Both the position numbers and the translations under genes were made by a program. Source: an uncultured Eubacteriales bacterium (GTDB taxonomy: Bacteria; Bacillota; Clostridia; Oscillospirales; Oscillospiraceae). Taken from it: a stretch of 40,000 bases of DNA. Under the pieces are notes generated by a model. That model was given only the letters and a program-made list of their open reading frames with translations. It was not told where the DNA came from and did not search any database. Location: NCBI GenBank assembly GCA_900550165.1, contig URQY01000011.1, positions 1-40,000 of the forward strand, read 5' to 3'. Each line of letters starts with the position of its first letter. Within the stretch, counting starts at the first letter, position 1. Below, piece after piece: positions 1 through 7,486 of this stretch.

Positions 1-49
1 ACGAGATCAGCCTCGGTCTCGTGGGCTCGGAGATGTGTATAAGAGACAG
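1..49 (+). other. Nextera sequencing adapter left in the assembly
   Basis: Bases 1-7 match the last seven bases of the Illumina P7 oligo. Bases 8-15 (CAGCCTCG) have the position and sequence of a Nextera i7 index (N710, from memory). Bases 16-49 are the Nextera read-2 transposase adapter, ending in the 19-bp mosaic end AGATGTGTATAAGAGACAG at 31-49. The order P7 end, index, adapter, mosaic end is that of a library molecule and has no biological explanation. Genomic sequence starts at base 50. On the minus strand this run is translated as the well-known contaminant tail CLLYTSPSPRD fused to ribosomal protein L6. Confidence 0.98.
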
Positions 50-387
50 GTGTGGGAGTAGCCGATGTTCAGGACGAGCTTGTTGCCCTCCTTGGCGGCA
101 CGATAGCCAACGCCGTTGACTTCGAGCGTCTTCTTGTAGCCATCGGTGACGCCGACGACCATGTTGTGCAGCAGAGCGCGGGTCAGGCCATGCAGAGCGC
201 GGCTCTCCTTGCCGTCATCGGGACGGGAAACGAGGACCTCGGCGCCTTCCTGCTTGATGGTCATGCTGGGCTCGAGCTGCTGGGTCAGGGTACCCTTGGG
301 GCCCTTGACGGTGACAAGGTTGCCCTCCGCAACGGTGACTTCGACACCGGCAGGGATGGCAACGGGCATTTTACCAATTCTACTCAT
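50..387 (-). CDS. rplF: 50S ribosomal protein L6, C-terminus lost at the adapter junction
   Basis: L6 binds 23S rRNA near the sarcin-ricin loop and the factor-binding site. About 113 genuine residues are visible, from MSRIGKMPVAIP through GVGYRAAKEG to NIGYSHT. This is roughly the first 60 percent of a ~180-residue family and covers the first alpha/beta domain and the start of the second. The frame then runs into adapter sequence and ends in an artefactual tail. The truncation is technical, not a pseudogene. It follows rpsH by 15 bases on the minus strand, the usual spc order. The expected next genes (L18, S5, L30, L15, SecY) lie beyond the contig end. Confidence 0.95.
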
Positions 388-402
388 TGTTCTATACCCT
401 CC

Positions 403-798
403 TTACCACACGAACGCAAGGACTTCGCCGCCGATGTGAGCCGCGCGAGCAGCCTTATCGGTCATAACGCCCTTGGAGGTGGAGACGATGGCAATACCGA
501 GACCGCGGAGCACGCGGGGCAGCTCATCTGCGCCGACGTAAACGCGGAGACCGGGCTTGCTGACACGGCGCAGGCCGGTGATGACCTTGTCCTTGCCGTT
601 GTACTTCAGGGTGATGTAGATCGTGCCCTGGGTACCATCGTCAACGATCTGATAGCTCTTGATGTAGCCTTCGTCCAGCAGAATCTGAGCGATGCTCTTC
701 TTCATGTTGGAGGCGGGGACATCCACAGTGTCATGACGGGCACTGTTTGCGTTGCGGATGCGAGTGAGCATATCCGCAATGGGGTCAGTGATATGCAT
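403..798 (-). CDS. rpsH: 30S ribosomal protein S8
   Basis: S8 is a primary 16S rRNA-binding protein of the small-subunit platform and, in E. coli, the autoregulator of the spc operon. The 131-residue protein opens with the family signature MHITDPIADMLTRIRNAN. It ends with the C-terminal RNA-binding region, including STSKGVMTDKAARAAHIGGEVLAFVW. The length is normal. A strong GGAGG lies just upstream of the ATG at 798. Upstream, a 321-nt hairpin-rich spacer separates it from rpsN, an unusual break in an operon otherwise spaced by about 15-45 nt. Confidence 0.97.
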   Translation of the reverse strand: MHITDPIADMLTRIRNANSARHDTVDVPASNMKKSIAQILLDEGYIKSYQIVDDGTQGTIYITLKYNGKDKVITGLRRVSKPGLRVYVGADELPRVLRGLGIAIVSTSKGVMTDKAARAAHIGGEVLAFVW

Positions 799-1119
799 AG
801 TGTAAATCCTCCTGATTTAGAGTTACGGTCATTGACCGTTTAGGTCACGAGGTATCAGTGCCAATTTGGAGCGTGCCCGCACGCGTGTGAACACGCGTAA
901 TTGACACTGACCTTTCGCGATCCTTTATCGCCAGAACGTCCATATCGCAACGTTCGTGGTTATGAGTTTGTTTCGGAGACTCAAGCTCCGAGGGGGCGTG
1001 CGGTTGAAAAGTCTTTCAACCACAGGTCCTTCTTGAGATTTTTTCGTTAGACGAGGCGAAGCGACGCCGGCGTACTTTGTGTACGCCAAGGAGCTTCAAC
1101 GAAGTATAACGGAAAAAGA
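799..1119 (-). other. Hairpin-dense spacer between rpsN and rpsH
   Basis: No convincing gene is seen in these 321 bases. They hold a series of inverted repeats: 825-831/833-839 (7 bp); 855-866/899-910 (12 bp with one G-U) enclosing the perfect 881-888/891-898 (8 bp); 973-978/986-991 (6 bp); 1002-1009/1014-1021 (8 bp, AGTC loop); and 1069-1075/1081-1087 (7 bp). The last lies inside imperfect outer arms near 1040-1049 and 1107-1117. The element could be a transcribed structured RNA, a processing or attenuation region, or an inserted palindromic repeat. No terminal repeats of a transposable element are evident. Confidence 0.6.
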
Positions 1120-1305
1120 TCAGAAGGAGGCCTTGCGAACGCCGGGGATCTCGCCCTTGTAAGCCAGCTCGCGGAAGCAGATACGGCAGACGCCGTAGTC
1201 ACGAAGATACGCGTGGGGGCGGCCGCAGATCTTGCAGCGGTTGTAGCGGCGGGTGGAGAACTTAGCAGGAGCCTGCTGCTTGAGAATCATAGATTTCTTA
1301 GCCAT
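1120..1305 (-). CDS. rpsN: 30S ribosomal protein S14, zinc-binding type
   Basis: S14 belongs to the head of the small subunit. At 61 residues this is the short zinc-binding (C+) form typical of Firmicutes. The four ligands are visible as C24xxC27 and C40xxC43 in CKICGRPHAYLRDYGVCRIC. The family ending GEIPGVRKASF is intact. An AGGAGG-type site precedes the ATG at 1305, 16 bases after rplE. The gene is followed by the long structured spacer before rpsH. Confidence 0.97.
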   Translation of the reverse strand: MAKKSMILKQQAPAKFSTRRYNRCKICGRPHAYLRDYGVCRICFRELAYKGEIPGVRKASF

Positions 1306-1321
1306 TTTACTATCCTCCTAC

Positions 1322-1861
1322 TTAGCGTTCAAAGGGAGCGCCGACCAGGGTCAGCAGCTCGCGGGCTTCTTCGTCGGTCTGAGCGGTGGTGCAGATAACG
1401 ACGTCCATACCGCGGATCTTGTCGATCTTATCGTACTCGATCTCGGGGAAGATCAGCTGCTCCTTGATGCCCAGGGCATAGTTGCCGCGGCCGTCGAAAG
1501 CGTTGGCGCTGATGCCGCGGAAGTCGCGGACACGGGGCAGCGCAACGTTAAAGAGGCGATCGAGGAACTCCCACATCTTGTCGCCGCGGAGGGTGACCTT
1601 CGCGCCGATGGGCATATCCTCACGCAGCTTGAAGTTTGCGATGGACTTCTTCGCCTTGGTGACGATGGCCTTCTGGCCGGTGATGGTGGTCAGGTCGCGC
1701 ACGACCGCCTCGAGGACCTTGGCATTCTCCTTGGCCTCGCCGCAGCCGACGTTCACGACGACCTTGTCGATCTTGGGGATCTGCATGGTGGACTTGTAGC
1801 CGAACTTCTTATAGAGAGCGGGCGCCACTTCTGCCTTGTACTGTTCCTTCAGTCTTGCCAT
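1322..1861 (-). CDS. rplE: 50S ribosomal protein L5
   Basis: L5 binds 5S rRNA and forms part of the central protuberance. The 179-residue length is normal. Family segments seen are MARLKEQYKAEVAPAL at the N-terminus, a central GQKAIVTKAKKSIANFKLREDMPIGAKVTLRG, and the C-terminal NYALGIKEQLIFPEIEYDKID followed by GMDVVICTTAQTDEEARELL. It is spaced 19 bases after rplX. Nothing is unusual. Confidence 0.98.
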   Translation of the reverse strand: MARLKEQYKAEVAPALYKKFGYKSTMQIPKIDKVVVNVGCGEAKENAKVLEAVVRDLTTITGQKAIVTKAKKSIANFKLREDMPIGAKVTLRGDKMWEFLDRLFNVALPRVRDFRGISANAFDGRGNYALGIKEQLIFPEIEYDKIDKIRGMDVVICTTAQTDEEARELLTLVGAPFER

Positions 1862-1880
1862 TGTGAACTACTCTCCTTTC

Positions 1881-2192
1881 TTAAAGCTCAGCGCCGCAGT
1901 GCTTGCACACGCGGGACTTCTTGCCATCAGCGATCTTGTGCGCGATGCGGGTGCCCTTGTTGCACTTGGGGCACACGACCTGCACCTTGGAAGCGTACAT
2001 CGCGGCTTCACGCTGCACGATGCCGCCGGTCTCGCCCTGCTTGCGGGGCTTGACGTGGCAGGTCACCATGTTGATGCCCTCCACGACGACCTTGGCTTCG
2101 CTGGGAACGGTGCCGAGCACCTTGCCCTGCTTGCCCTTGTCCTTGCCGGACAGGACGATAACGGTATCGCCCTTCTTCACATTCATAGCCAT
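1881..2192 (-). CDS. rplX: 50S ribosomal protein L24 with C-terminal zinc-ribbon cysteines
   Basis: L24 initiates large-subunit assembly. The 103-residue protein has the N-terminal KOW motif (KKGDTVIVLSGKDKGKQGKV, about residues 6-25). Its C-terminal part carries two CxxC pairs, C74xxC77 and C96xxC99, around VCPKCNKGTRIAHKI and VCKHCGAEL. This probably coordinates zinc; other bacterial L24 proteins have the same C+ pattern while some have lost the cysteines. The ATG at 2192 gives MAMNVKKGD; MNVKKGD at 2186 is an equally possible start. Confidence 0.97.
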   Translation of the reverse strand: MAMNVKKGDTVIVLSGKDKGKQGKVLGTVPSEAKVVVEGINMVTCHVKPRKQGETGGIVQREAAMYASKVQVVCPKCNKGTRIAHKIADGKKSRVCKHCGAEL

Positions 2193-2206
2193 TCTTCAAG
2201 CCCTCC

Positions 2207-2575
2207 TTAGACAACTTCCGGAGCCAGGGAGAGGATCTTGAGGAAGTCCTTCTCACGCAGCTCGCGAGCGACGGGCCCAAAGATACGGGTGCCGCTGGGG
2301 TTCTTGTCGTCCTTGATCAGGACCGCAGCATTCTCATCGAAGCGGACATAGGTGCCGTCTTCGCGGCGGACGCCCTTGGCGGAGCGGACGATAACGGCCT
2401 TGACGACCTCGCCCTTCTTCACCTGGCCGCCGGGAGCAGCCTTGCGCACGGACGCGACGATGATATCGCCGATGTTGCCGTACTTGCGGCCGGAGCCACC
2501 GAGAACGCGGATGCACTTGATCTCCTTGGCACCGGTGTTATCGGCAACCTTCAGATAGCTTTCCTGCTGGATCAT
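2207..2575 (-). CDS. rplN: 50S ribosomal protein L14
   Basis: L14 contacts h14 of 16S rRNA in an intersubunit bridge and is the binding site of the silencing factor RsfS. All 122 residues are present, from MIQQESYLKVADNTGAKEI through IGDIIVASVRKA to the C-terminal RIFGPVARELREKDFLKILSLAPEVV. Length and sequence are ordinary. It begins 15 bases after rpsQ and has a GGAGG-type ribosome site. Confidence 0.98.
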   Translation of the reverse strand: MIQQESYLKVADNTGAKEIKCIRVLGGSGRKYGNIGDIIVASVRKAAPGGQVKKGEVVKAVIVRSAKGVRREDGTYVRFDENAAVLIKDDKNPSGTRIFGPVARELREKDFLKILSLAPEVV

Positions 2576-2590
2576 TGTTCCGGTACCTCC

Positions 2591-2854
2591 TTACTTAGCT
2601 TTCTCGACGATTTCGACCACGCGCCAACGCTTGTCCTTGGACAGCGGGCGGGTCTCCATCACCTTAACGGTATCGCCGATACCGCACTGGTTGTTCTCAT
2701 CGTGGGCCTTGAGCTTATAGGTGCGGCCGACGATCTTCTTATACAGGGGATGCGCCACGCGGTCAGCGATCGCAACGACGACAGTCTTGTCCATCTTGTC
2801 GGAAACGACCTTGCCAACGCGGACCTTACGGGAGGAAATTCTCTTCTCTTCCAT
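2591..2854 (-). CDS. rpsQ: 30S ribosomal protein S17
   Basis: S17 is a primary 16S rRNA binder with an OB fold. I place the start at 2854 (MEEKRISSRKVRVG), giving 87 residues. The in-frame ATG at 2875 would add a spurious MRRRRSK overlapping rpmC, whereas an AGGAGGAG site sits just before 2854. The conserved GKVVSDKMDKTVVV and HPLYKKIVGRTYKLKAHDE are seen. Only one base separates it from the rpmC stop, suggesting translational coupling. Confidence 0.96.
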   Translation of the reverse strand: MEEKRISSRKVRVGKVVSDKMDKTVVVAIADRVAHPLYKKIVGRTYKLKAHDENNQCGIGDTVKVMETRPLSKDKRWRVVEIVEKAK

Positions 2855-2855
2855 C

Positions 2856-3047
2856 TTACTTCTCCTCCTTCTCACGGATCATGGTTTTGACTCGGGCAAT
2901 ATCACGCTTGGTCTGGACGAGCTTCTGGGGATTATCCAGCTGATTCGTCGCGTGCTGCATACGCAGCAAAAACAGATCTTTCTTCAGGGCGTCGAGCTTG
3001 GTGTTCAGCTCTGCGACGCTCATGGCACGAACTTCACTTGCCTTCAT
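2856..3047 (-). CDS. rpmC: 50S ribosomal protein L29
   Basis: L29 is a small two-helix protein beside the polypeptide exit tunnel and near the SRP and trigger-factor site. I choose the ATG at 3047 (MKASEVRAMS, 63 residues) because it matches the usual family N-terminus and has AGGTGA at suitable distance. A GTG at 3056 would add MNE and overlap the rplP stop. The signature LNTKLDALKKDLFLLRMQHATNQL is present. Confidence 0.95.
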   Translation of the reverse strand: MKASEVRAMSVAELNTKLDALKKDLFLLRMQHATNQLDNPQKLVQTKRDIARVKTMIREKEEK

Positions 3048-3048
3048 C

Positions 3049-3480
3049 TCATTCACCTACTTCCTGGGTCTCGGTCTCGCGCTTGACGATCTTCGTCTTG
3101 ATGGGCAGCTTGTGGCTGGCCAGACGGAGCGCCTCACGCGCGACTTCTTCGGAAACACCGGCGATCTCAAACATGATACGGCCGGGCTTGACAACTGCTA
3201 CCCAATACTCGGGAGAGCCCTTACCGGAACCCATACGGGTCTCGGCAGGCTGCTTGGTAACGGGCTTATCGGGGAAGATCTTGATCCAGACCTGACCGCC
3301 ACGCTTGGTGTAACGGGTCATAGCGACACGGGCCGCCTCGATCTGGTTGCTGGTGATCCACGCGGGCTCGGTGGCCTGGAGGCCGAACTCACCATAAGTA
3401 ATGGTGTTGCCGCGGGTCGCCTTGCCGGTCATACGACCGCGCTGAACGCGACGATATTTGACTCTCTTCGGCAGAAGCAT
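3049..3480 (-). CDS. rplP: 50S ribosomal protein L16
   Basis: L16 organises the A-site region and the central protuberance. It has 143 residues. MLLPKRVKYRRVQRGRMTG opens the protein, followed by the tip loop region PVTKQPAETRMGSGKGSPEYWVAVVKPG. The ATG at 3480 overlaps the rpsC stop as TAATG, so the two are probably translationally coupled. The C-terminus is slightly longer than average and ends in acidic ETQEVGE. Confidence 0.98.
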   Translation of the reverse strand: MLLPKRVKYRRVQRGRMTGKATRGNTITYGEFGLQATEPAWITSNQIEAARVAMTRYTKRGGQVWIKIFPDKPVTKQPAETRMGSGKGSPEYWVAVVKPGRIMFEIAGVSEEVAREALRLASHKLPIKTKIVKRETETQEVGE

Positions 3481-4322
3481 TACTGAGCGCCTCCTTCCTT
3501 ATTTTCAGCCGGCTTGCGGTAGCCGCCCTGGGGACGGTTGCCGTTGCCGCGGTTGAAGCCACCTTCACGGCGCTGATAGCCGCCCTGACCATCACGGCGG
3601 GGACGACGGTCACCGTCGCGGCGAGGACGACGCTCGCGGCGCTCCTCATAGGGCTTGGTGGTATCGAGCGTACGCGGGGTGGTACGCAGGGTCTGGGTCA
3701 GGACCTCGCCCTTGTAGATCCAAACCTTCACACCGATGCGGCCGAAGGTGGTCGCAGCCTCGGCGAAGCCGTACTCGATGTCGGCACGGATGGTCTGCAG
3801 GGGGATGGTGCCCTCGTGATAGTGCTCAACGCCGGCGATCTCGCGGCCGCCGAGACGACCGGAGCAGCAGCACTTGATGCCCTTGGCACCGGCGCGCATG
3901 GCGCGGCCCATGGCGTTCTTCATCGCACGGCGGTGAGAGATACGCTTCTCGAGCTGCTGGGCGATGTTCTCAGCGACGAGCTGAGCGTTCATGTCGGGAT
4001 TGCGGACCTCGACGATGTTCAGCTTGACCTTCTTGCCGATCAGAGCCTCAACTGCAAGGCGCAGCTTCTCGACCTCCGCGCCGTCCTTGCCGATGACCAT
4101 GCCGGGGCGGGCGCAATGAACGAAGAGAGTCACAACATCGTTGCTGCGCTCGATCTCGATCTTGGGCACGCCTGCACCGTACAGGCTCTTCTTGACGAAC
4201 TTGCGGATCTTGTTATCTTCAACGATCAGGTCGCCGACCTTCTCGTCTCTGGCATACCAGCGGGAGTCCCAGTCTTTGATGACGCCGACGCGCATGCCGT
4301 GGGGATTAACTTTCTGTCCCAT
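3480..4322 (-). CDS. rpsC: 30S ribosomal protein S3 with Arg/Gly-rich C-terminal tail
   Basis: S3 sits at the mRNA entry channel and contributes to helicase activity. The KH domain with its GKDG loop (78-81) and the S3 C-terminal domain are intact to about residue 222. The 280-residue protein exceeds the usual ~215-230 because of a tail from about residue 224. That tail is rich in Arg, Gly, Asp and Asn (for example RRDGDRRPRRDGQGGYQRR) and resembles RGG-type disordered RNA-binding segments. It stays in frame and ends at the TAATG overlap with rplP, so it is genuine rather than a frameshift product. Confidence 0.97.
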   Translation of the reverse strand: MGQKVNPHGMRVGVIKDWDSRWYARDEKVGDLIVEDNKIRKFVKKSLYGAGVPKIEIERSNDVVTLFVHCARPGMVIGKDGAEVEKLRLAVEALIGKKVKLNIVEVRNPDMNAQLVAENIAQQLEKRISHRRAMKNAMGRAMRAGAKGIKCCCSGRLGGREIAGVEHYHEGTIPLQTIRADIEYGFAEAATTFGRIGVKVWIYKGEVLTQTLRTTPRTLDTTKPYEERRERRPRRDGDRRPRRDGQGGYQRREGGFNRGNGNRPQGGYRKPAENKEGGAQ

Positions 4323-4339
4323 GAAACTGTCTCCTCCCT

Positions 4340-4675
4340 TTAGTCTCTCTCAGCGACGGCGAGCGTCACGTGAGAGGTTCTCTTGTTGATGCGGTAGCCG
4401 CGGCCCTTGCTGGCGGGAATCATGCGCTTGAGGATGGGGCCGGAAGTCGCGTAGACCTCGGACACGTACAGCTTGGAGGAATCCATGCTGAAGTTGTTCT
4501 CGGCGTTGGCGACAGCGCTCTTTAAGAGCTTGACCAGAGGCTCGGACGCAGCCTTGGGGGTCTGCATCAGGAGCGCCATGGCAGTGTTGATGTCCTTACC
4601 GCGGATCAGGTCGCAGACGATCTGGACCTTGCGGGGAGAGATGCGGACATATCTCAGATAAGCTTTAGCTTCCAT
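4340..4675 (-). CDS. rplV: 50S ribosomal protein L22
   Basis: L22 lines the peptide exit tunnel with a long beta-hairpin, seen here as PASKGRGYRINKRTSHVTL near the C-terminus. I place the start at 4675 (MEAKAYLRYVRISPRKV, 111 residues). The AAGGAGG-like site is about ten bases upstream of it and only one base from the alternative ATG at 4684. The length is that of the family. The gene follows rpsS closely. Confidence 0.96.
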   Translation of the reverse strand: MEAKAYLRYVRISPRKVQIVCDLIRGKDINTAMALLMQTPKAASEPLVKLLKSAVANAENNFSMDSSKLYVSEVYATSGPILKRMIPASKGRGYRINKRTSHVTLAVAERD

Positions 4676-4693
4676 ATTCTGCATTCTCCTTCC

Positions 4694-4957
4694 TTATTTC
4701 GTCTTGGTATGGCCGCGGAACGTGCGGGTGGGAGCGAACTCACCCAGCTTGTGGCCGACCATGTCTTCCTGAATATAAACAGGAACGTGCTTGCGACCGT
4801 CGTGGACGGCGATCGTGTGACCGACAAAGGAGGGGAAGATCGTGGAGCTGCGGCTCCAGGTCTTGAGGACCTTCTTCTCACCGGTCTTGTTCAGTTCTTC
4901 GACTCGCTTGATAAGCTCAGGGGCAACAAACGGGCCTTTTTTGATGCTTCTGCTCAT
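4694..4957 (-). CDS. rpsS: 30S ribosomal protein S19
   Basis: S19 pairs with S13 in the head of the small subunit. The 87 residues include the N-terminal MSRSIKKGPFVAPEL, the central TWSRSSTIFPSFVGHTIAVHDG and the C-terminal GHKLGEFAPTRTFRGHTKTK, all typical. It starts 19 bases after the rplB stop. Confidence 0.98.
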   Translation of the reverse strand: MSRSIKKGPFVAPELIKRVEELNKTGEKKVLKTWSRSSTIFPSFVGHTIAVHDGRKHVPVYIQEDMVGHKLGEFAPTRTFRGHTKTK

Positions 4958-4976
4958 TTTTTACATTGCCTCCTTC

Positions 4977-5813
4977 TTACTTATCGTTACGACGCTTGAC
5001 GATGAACTTGTTCGTCGGGTTCTTCTTCGAACGGGTCTTGTAACCCATCGCCGGCTTGCCCCACGGGGTCATGGGACCGGGGTGACCGACAGGGCTCTTA
5101 CCTTCACCACCGCCGTGGGGGTGGTCGTTCGGGTTCATGACGGAACCGCGGACGGTCGGACGGACGCCCATGTGACGCTTGCGGCCGGCCTTACCGATGT
5201 GAACGTTCTCGTGATCGATGTTGCCGACCTGACCGATGACGGCCATGCAGTTGGTGCGGACGATGCGCACCTCGCCGGAGGGCATACGGATCTGAGCGTC
5301 GCCGTTCTCCTTCGCCATCAGCTGCGCAGCGGTACCGGCGGAGCGGACGAGCTGAGCGCCCTTGCCGGGGTGCATCTCAATGTTGTGGATGACGGTACCG
5401 ACAGGGATGTTGGCGATGGGCAGGCAGTTGCCCGGCTTGATATCGGCAGCGGCCGAGGAGATGATCTTGTCACCGGCCTTCAGACCGACAGGAGCGATGA
5501 TGTAGCGCTTCTCGCCGTCCTCGTACTGGACAAGAGCGATGAACGCGCTGCGGTTGGGGTCGTACTCCAGGCGCAGGACGGTTGCGGGCACATCCATCTT
5601 GTCGCGCTTGAAGTCGATGATGCGGTACTTCTGCTTGTTGCCGCCGCCGTGATGACGGACGGTGATGCGGCCGTAGCTGTTGCGGCCGGCGTGCTTCTTC
5701 TGAGACTCGACCAAGCTGCGTTCGGGCTTGGCCTTCTTGTCGATCCCCTCGAAGGCGGACACAGTCATGTGACGGCGGGAGGGGGTAGTGGGCTTAAACG
5801 TCTTAATAGCCAT
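4977..5813 (-). CDS. rplB: 50S ribosomal protein L2
   Basis: L2 is required for subunit association and supports the peptidyl-transferase centre. It has 278 residues, the standard length. MAIKTFKPTTPSRRHMTVS is the N-terminus. The C-terminal extension contains MNPNDHPHGGGEGKSPVG, including the conserved histidine loop that reaches towards the peptidyl-transferase centre. It is separated from rplW by 14 bases. Confidence 0.98.
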   Translation of the reverse strand: MAIKTFKPTTPSRRHMTVSAFEGIDKKAKPERSLVESQKKHAGRNSYGRITVRHHGGGNKQKYRIIDFKRDKMDVPATVLRLEYDPNRSAFIALVQYEDGEKRYIIAPVGLKAGDKIISSAAADIKPGNCLPIANIPVGTVIHNIEMHPGKGAQLVRSAGTAAQLMAKENGDAQIRMPSGEVRIVRTNCMAVIGQVGNIDHENVHIGKAGRKRHMGVRPTVRGSVMNPNDHPHGGGEGKSPVGHPGPMTPWGKPAMGYKTRSKKNPTNKFIVKRRNDK

Positions 5814-5827
5814 TTCTCAAATCCTCC

Positions 5828-6124
5828 TTACACCATGCCCTCGAACAACTCGATGGTCTTGGAATCTTCAGCGAGCTGGACATAGGCCTTTTTCCAACTG
5901 CGGGTCTTGCCCAGGCGACCGGCGCCGAGGCGCTTGGCCTTGCCGCTGACGTTGAGCGTGTTGACCTTGGCGACCTTAACGCCGAAAGCGGTCTCAACAG
6001 CGTTCTTGATCTCCACCTTGCCGGCATCCTTGGCAACTTCGAACACATACTTCTTGTTCGCAACGTCGACCATGGAGCGCTCGGTGATGATGGGACGAAT
6101 AATGATGTCGTAAACGTTAGCCAT
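5828..6124 (-). CDS. rplW: 50S ribosomal protein L23
   Basis: L23 is the docking site for trigger factor and SRP at the tunnel exit. The 98-residue protein has the family start YDIIIRPIITERSM, the central YVFEVAKDAGKVEIKNAVETAFGVKV and the C-terminal KKAYVQLAEDSKTIELFEGMV. Its ATG overlaps the rplD stop codon as TAATG at 6122-6126, implying coupled translation. Confidence 0.98.
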   Translation of the reverse strand: MANVYDIIIRPIITERSMVDVANKKYVFEVAKDAGKVEIKNAVETAFGVKVAKVNTLNVSGKAKRLGAGRLGKTRSWKKAYVQLAEDSKTIELFEGMV

Positions 6125-6747
6125 TATGCGAACACCTCCTCGATAACTGCGAGGGCTTCCTTATCGATCACGAGGGTCTTGGCGTTGAGCAGATCGTAGA
6201 CGTTGATGAGCTTCGCGGGCGCGGTGGTGACACCGGGCAGGTTGCGGGCGCTCTTGACGACGACCTCGTTGACCTCGGGAGTGATGACGGCAGCCTTACC
6301 GTCAGCCTTGACTGCGGAGAGGAAGCTGCGGAAGTCCTTGGTCTTGATAGCGTCGAGCGCGATCTTGTCGACAACGACGATCTCGCCCTGCGCTGCCTTG
6401 GCGGACAGCACGCTCTTGAGAGCCAGACGCTTGACCTTCTTATTCAGCACATAGCTGTAGCTGCGGGGCTTGGGGGCAAACACGATACCGCCGTGCGTCC
6501 ACTGGGGCGCGCGGGTGCTGCCCTGACGGGCGCGGCCGGTGCCCTTCTGACGCCACGGCTTTCTGCCGCCGCCGGAAACCTCAGCGCGGGTCAGAGCGCT
6601 CTGCGTCCCCTGACGGCAGTTGGCGAGATGATTTTTGACGACTTCGTGAACAACGCTCATGTTCGGCTCGATGCCGAAGATCGCGTCGTTCAGCTCGACG
6701 GAACCGACTTCAGCGCCGGTCATGCTGACAACTTTAATCGTAGACAT
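6124..6747 (-). CDS. rplD: 50S ribosomal protein L4
   Basis: L4 lines the tunnel and, in E. coli, represses its own S10 operon by attenuation and translational control. At 207 residues it is of normal length. The long internal loop is visible as GGGRKPWRQKGTGRARQGS, about residues 60-78. It begins about 20 bases after the rplC stop. The structured rpsJ leader far upstream makes L4-type feedback possible, but nothing in this gene proves it. Confidence 0.98.
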   Translation of the reverse strand: MSTIKVVSMTGAEVGSVELNDAIFGIEPNMSVVHEVVKNHLANCRQGTQSALTRAEVSGGGRKPWRQKGTGRARQGSTRAPQWTHGGIVFAPKPRSYSYVLNKKVKRLALKSVLSAKAAQGEIVVVDKIALDAIKTKDFRSFLSAVKADGKAAVITPEVNEVVVKSARNLPGVTTAPAKLINVYDLLNAKTLVIDKEALAVIEEVFA

Positions 6748-6766
6748 TTCTCAAGCACTCCTTTCC

Positions 6767-7486
6767 TTACATATTTCTGGCGGAAGCCTTCTGCGGGTTG
6801 CGGCCGGAAGCCTTCTGCGGGTTCTTGCTGATGTCGGCACCAGCCTGCTTGATCTTGTGGACCTTGACAGTGGTCTTCACGGTCACAAGGCTACCCTTGG
6901 GGCCGGGGACCGCGCCGCGGACAACGAGCATATTGAGCTCGGGATCGACCTTGACGACCTCAAGGTTCTGGATGGTGACAGTCTCCACACCATACTGGCC
7001 GGGGCCGATCTTGCCCTTGAAGATACGGCTGGGGTCGGTGGTGGAGCCCATGGAACCGGCGTGACGGTGAACAGGACCGCCGCCGTGCGTCATACGACCG
7101 CGGCTGGCGTTCCAGCGCTTGATGACACCAGTGTAGCCGTGACCCTTGCTCGTGCCGGTCACGTCGACGAAGTCGCCGCTCTTGAAGGTGTCAGCCTTGA
7201 TGATGGCGCCGAGCTCCAGCTCGGAGGCGTTGTCAAGGTTGAACTCACGCAGGTACTTCTTGGGGGAAACGCCGGCCTTGTTCAGATGGCCGACTTCGGG
7301 CTTGGAGAGCTTCGCTTCGCGAATGTCCTCGTAGCCGAGCTGGACAGCCTCATAACCGTCTTTTTCGTTGGTCTTCTTCTGAGTGACCACGCAGGGACCG
7401 GCCTCGATAACGGTGACCGGGATCACGTGACCCTTCTCGTCGAAGATCTGAGACATGCCAACTTTTCTGCCGATGATTGCTTTCAT
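6767..7486 (-). CDS. rplC: 50S ribosomal protein L3 with duplicated C-terminal octapeptide
   Basis: L3 initiates large-subunit assembly. The 239-residue protein opens with MKAIIGRKVGMSQIFDEKG. It contains the long internal loop with GRMTHGGGPVHRHAGSMGS, which includes the glutamine-methylated region in other bacteria. The extreme C-terminus has an octapeptide in tandem (NPQKASGR then NPQKASAR, residues 222-237), encoded by a 19-bp identity at 6781-6799 and 6805-6823 with a 24-bp period. A 296-nt spacer of hairpins separates this gene from rpsJ. Confidence 0.97.
   Translation of the reverse strand: MKAIIGRKVGMSQIFDEKGHVIPVTVIEAGPCVVTQKKTNEKDGYEAVQLGYEDIREAKLSKPEVGHLNKAGVSPKKYLREFNLDNASELELGAIIKADTFKSGDFVDVTGTSKGHGYTGVIKRWNASRGRMTHGGGPVHRHAGSMGSTTDPSRIFKGKIGPGQYGVETVTIQNLEVVKVDPELNMLVVRGAVPGPKGSLVTVKTTVKVHKIKQAGADISKNPQKASGRNPQKASARNM
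6781..6823 (-). repeat. 24-bp-period tandem repeat at the 3' end of rplC
   Basis: The 19-base string at 6781-6799 recurs exactly at 6805-6823. It encodes the doubled NPQKAS(G/A)R of the L3 tail. Two copies only. Confidence 0.9.

Noticed and set aside
50..387. Truncated L6 read as a pseudogene
   Set aside because: The break coincides exactly with the Nextera mosaic end, so it is a contig-end artefact.
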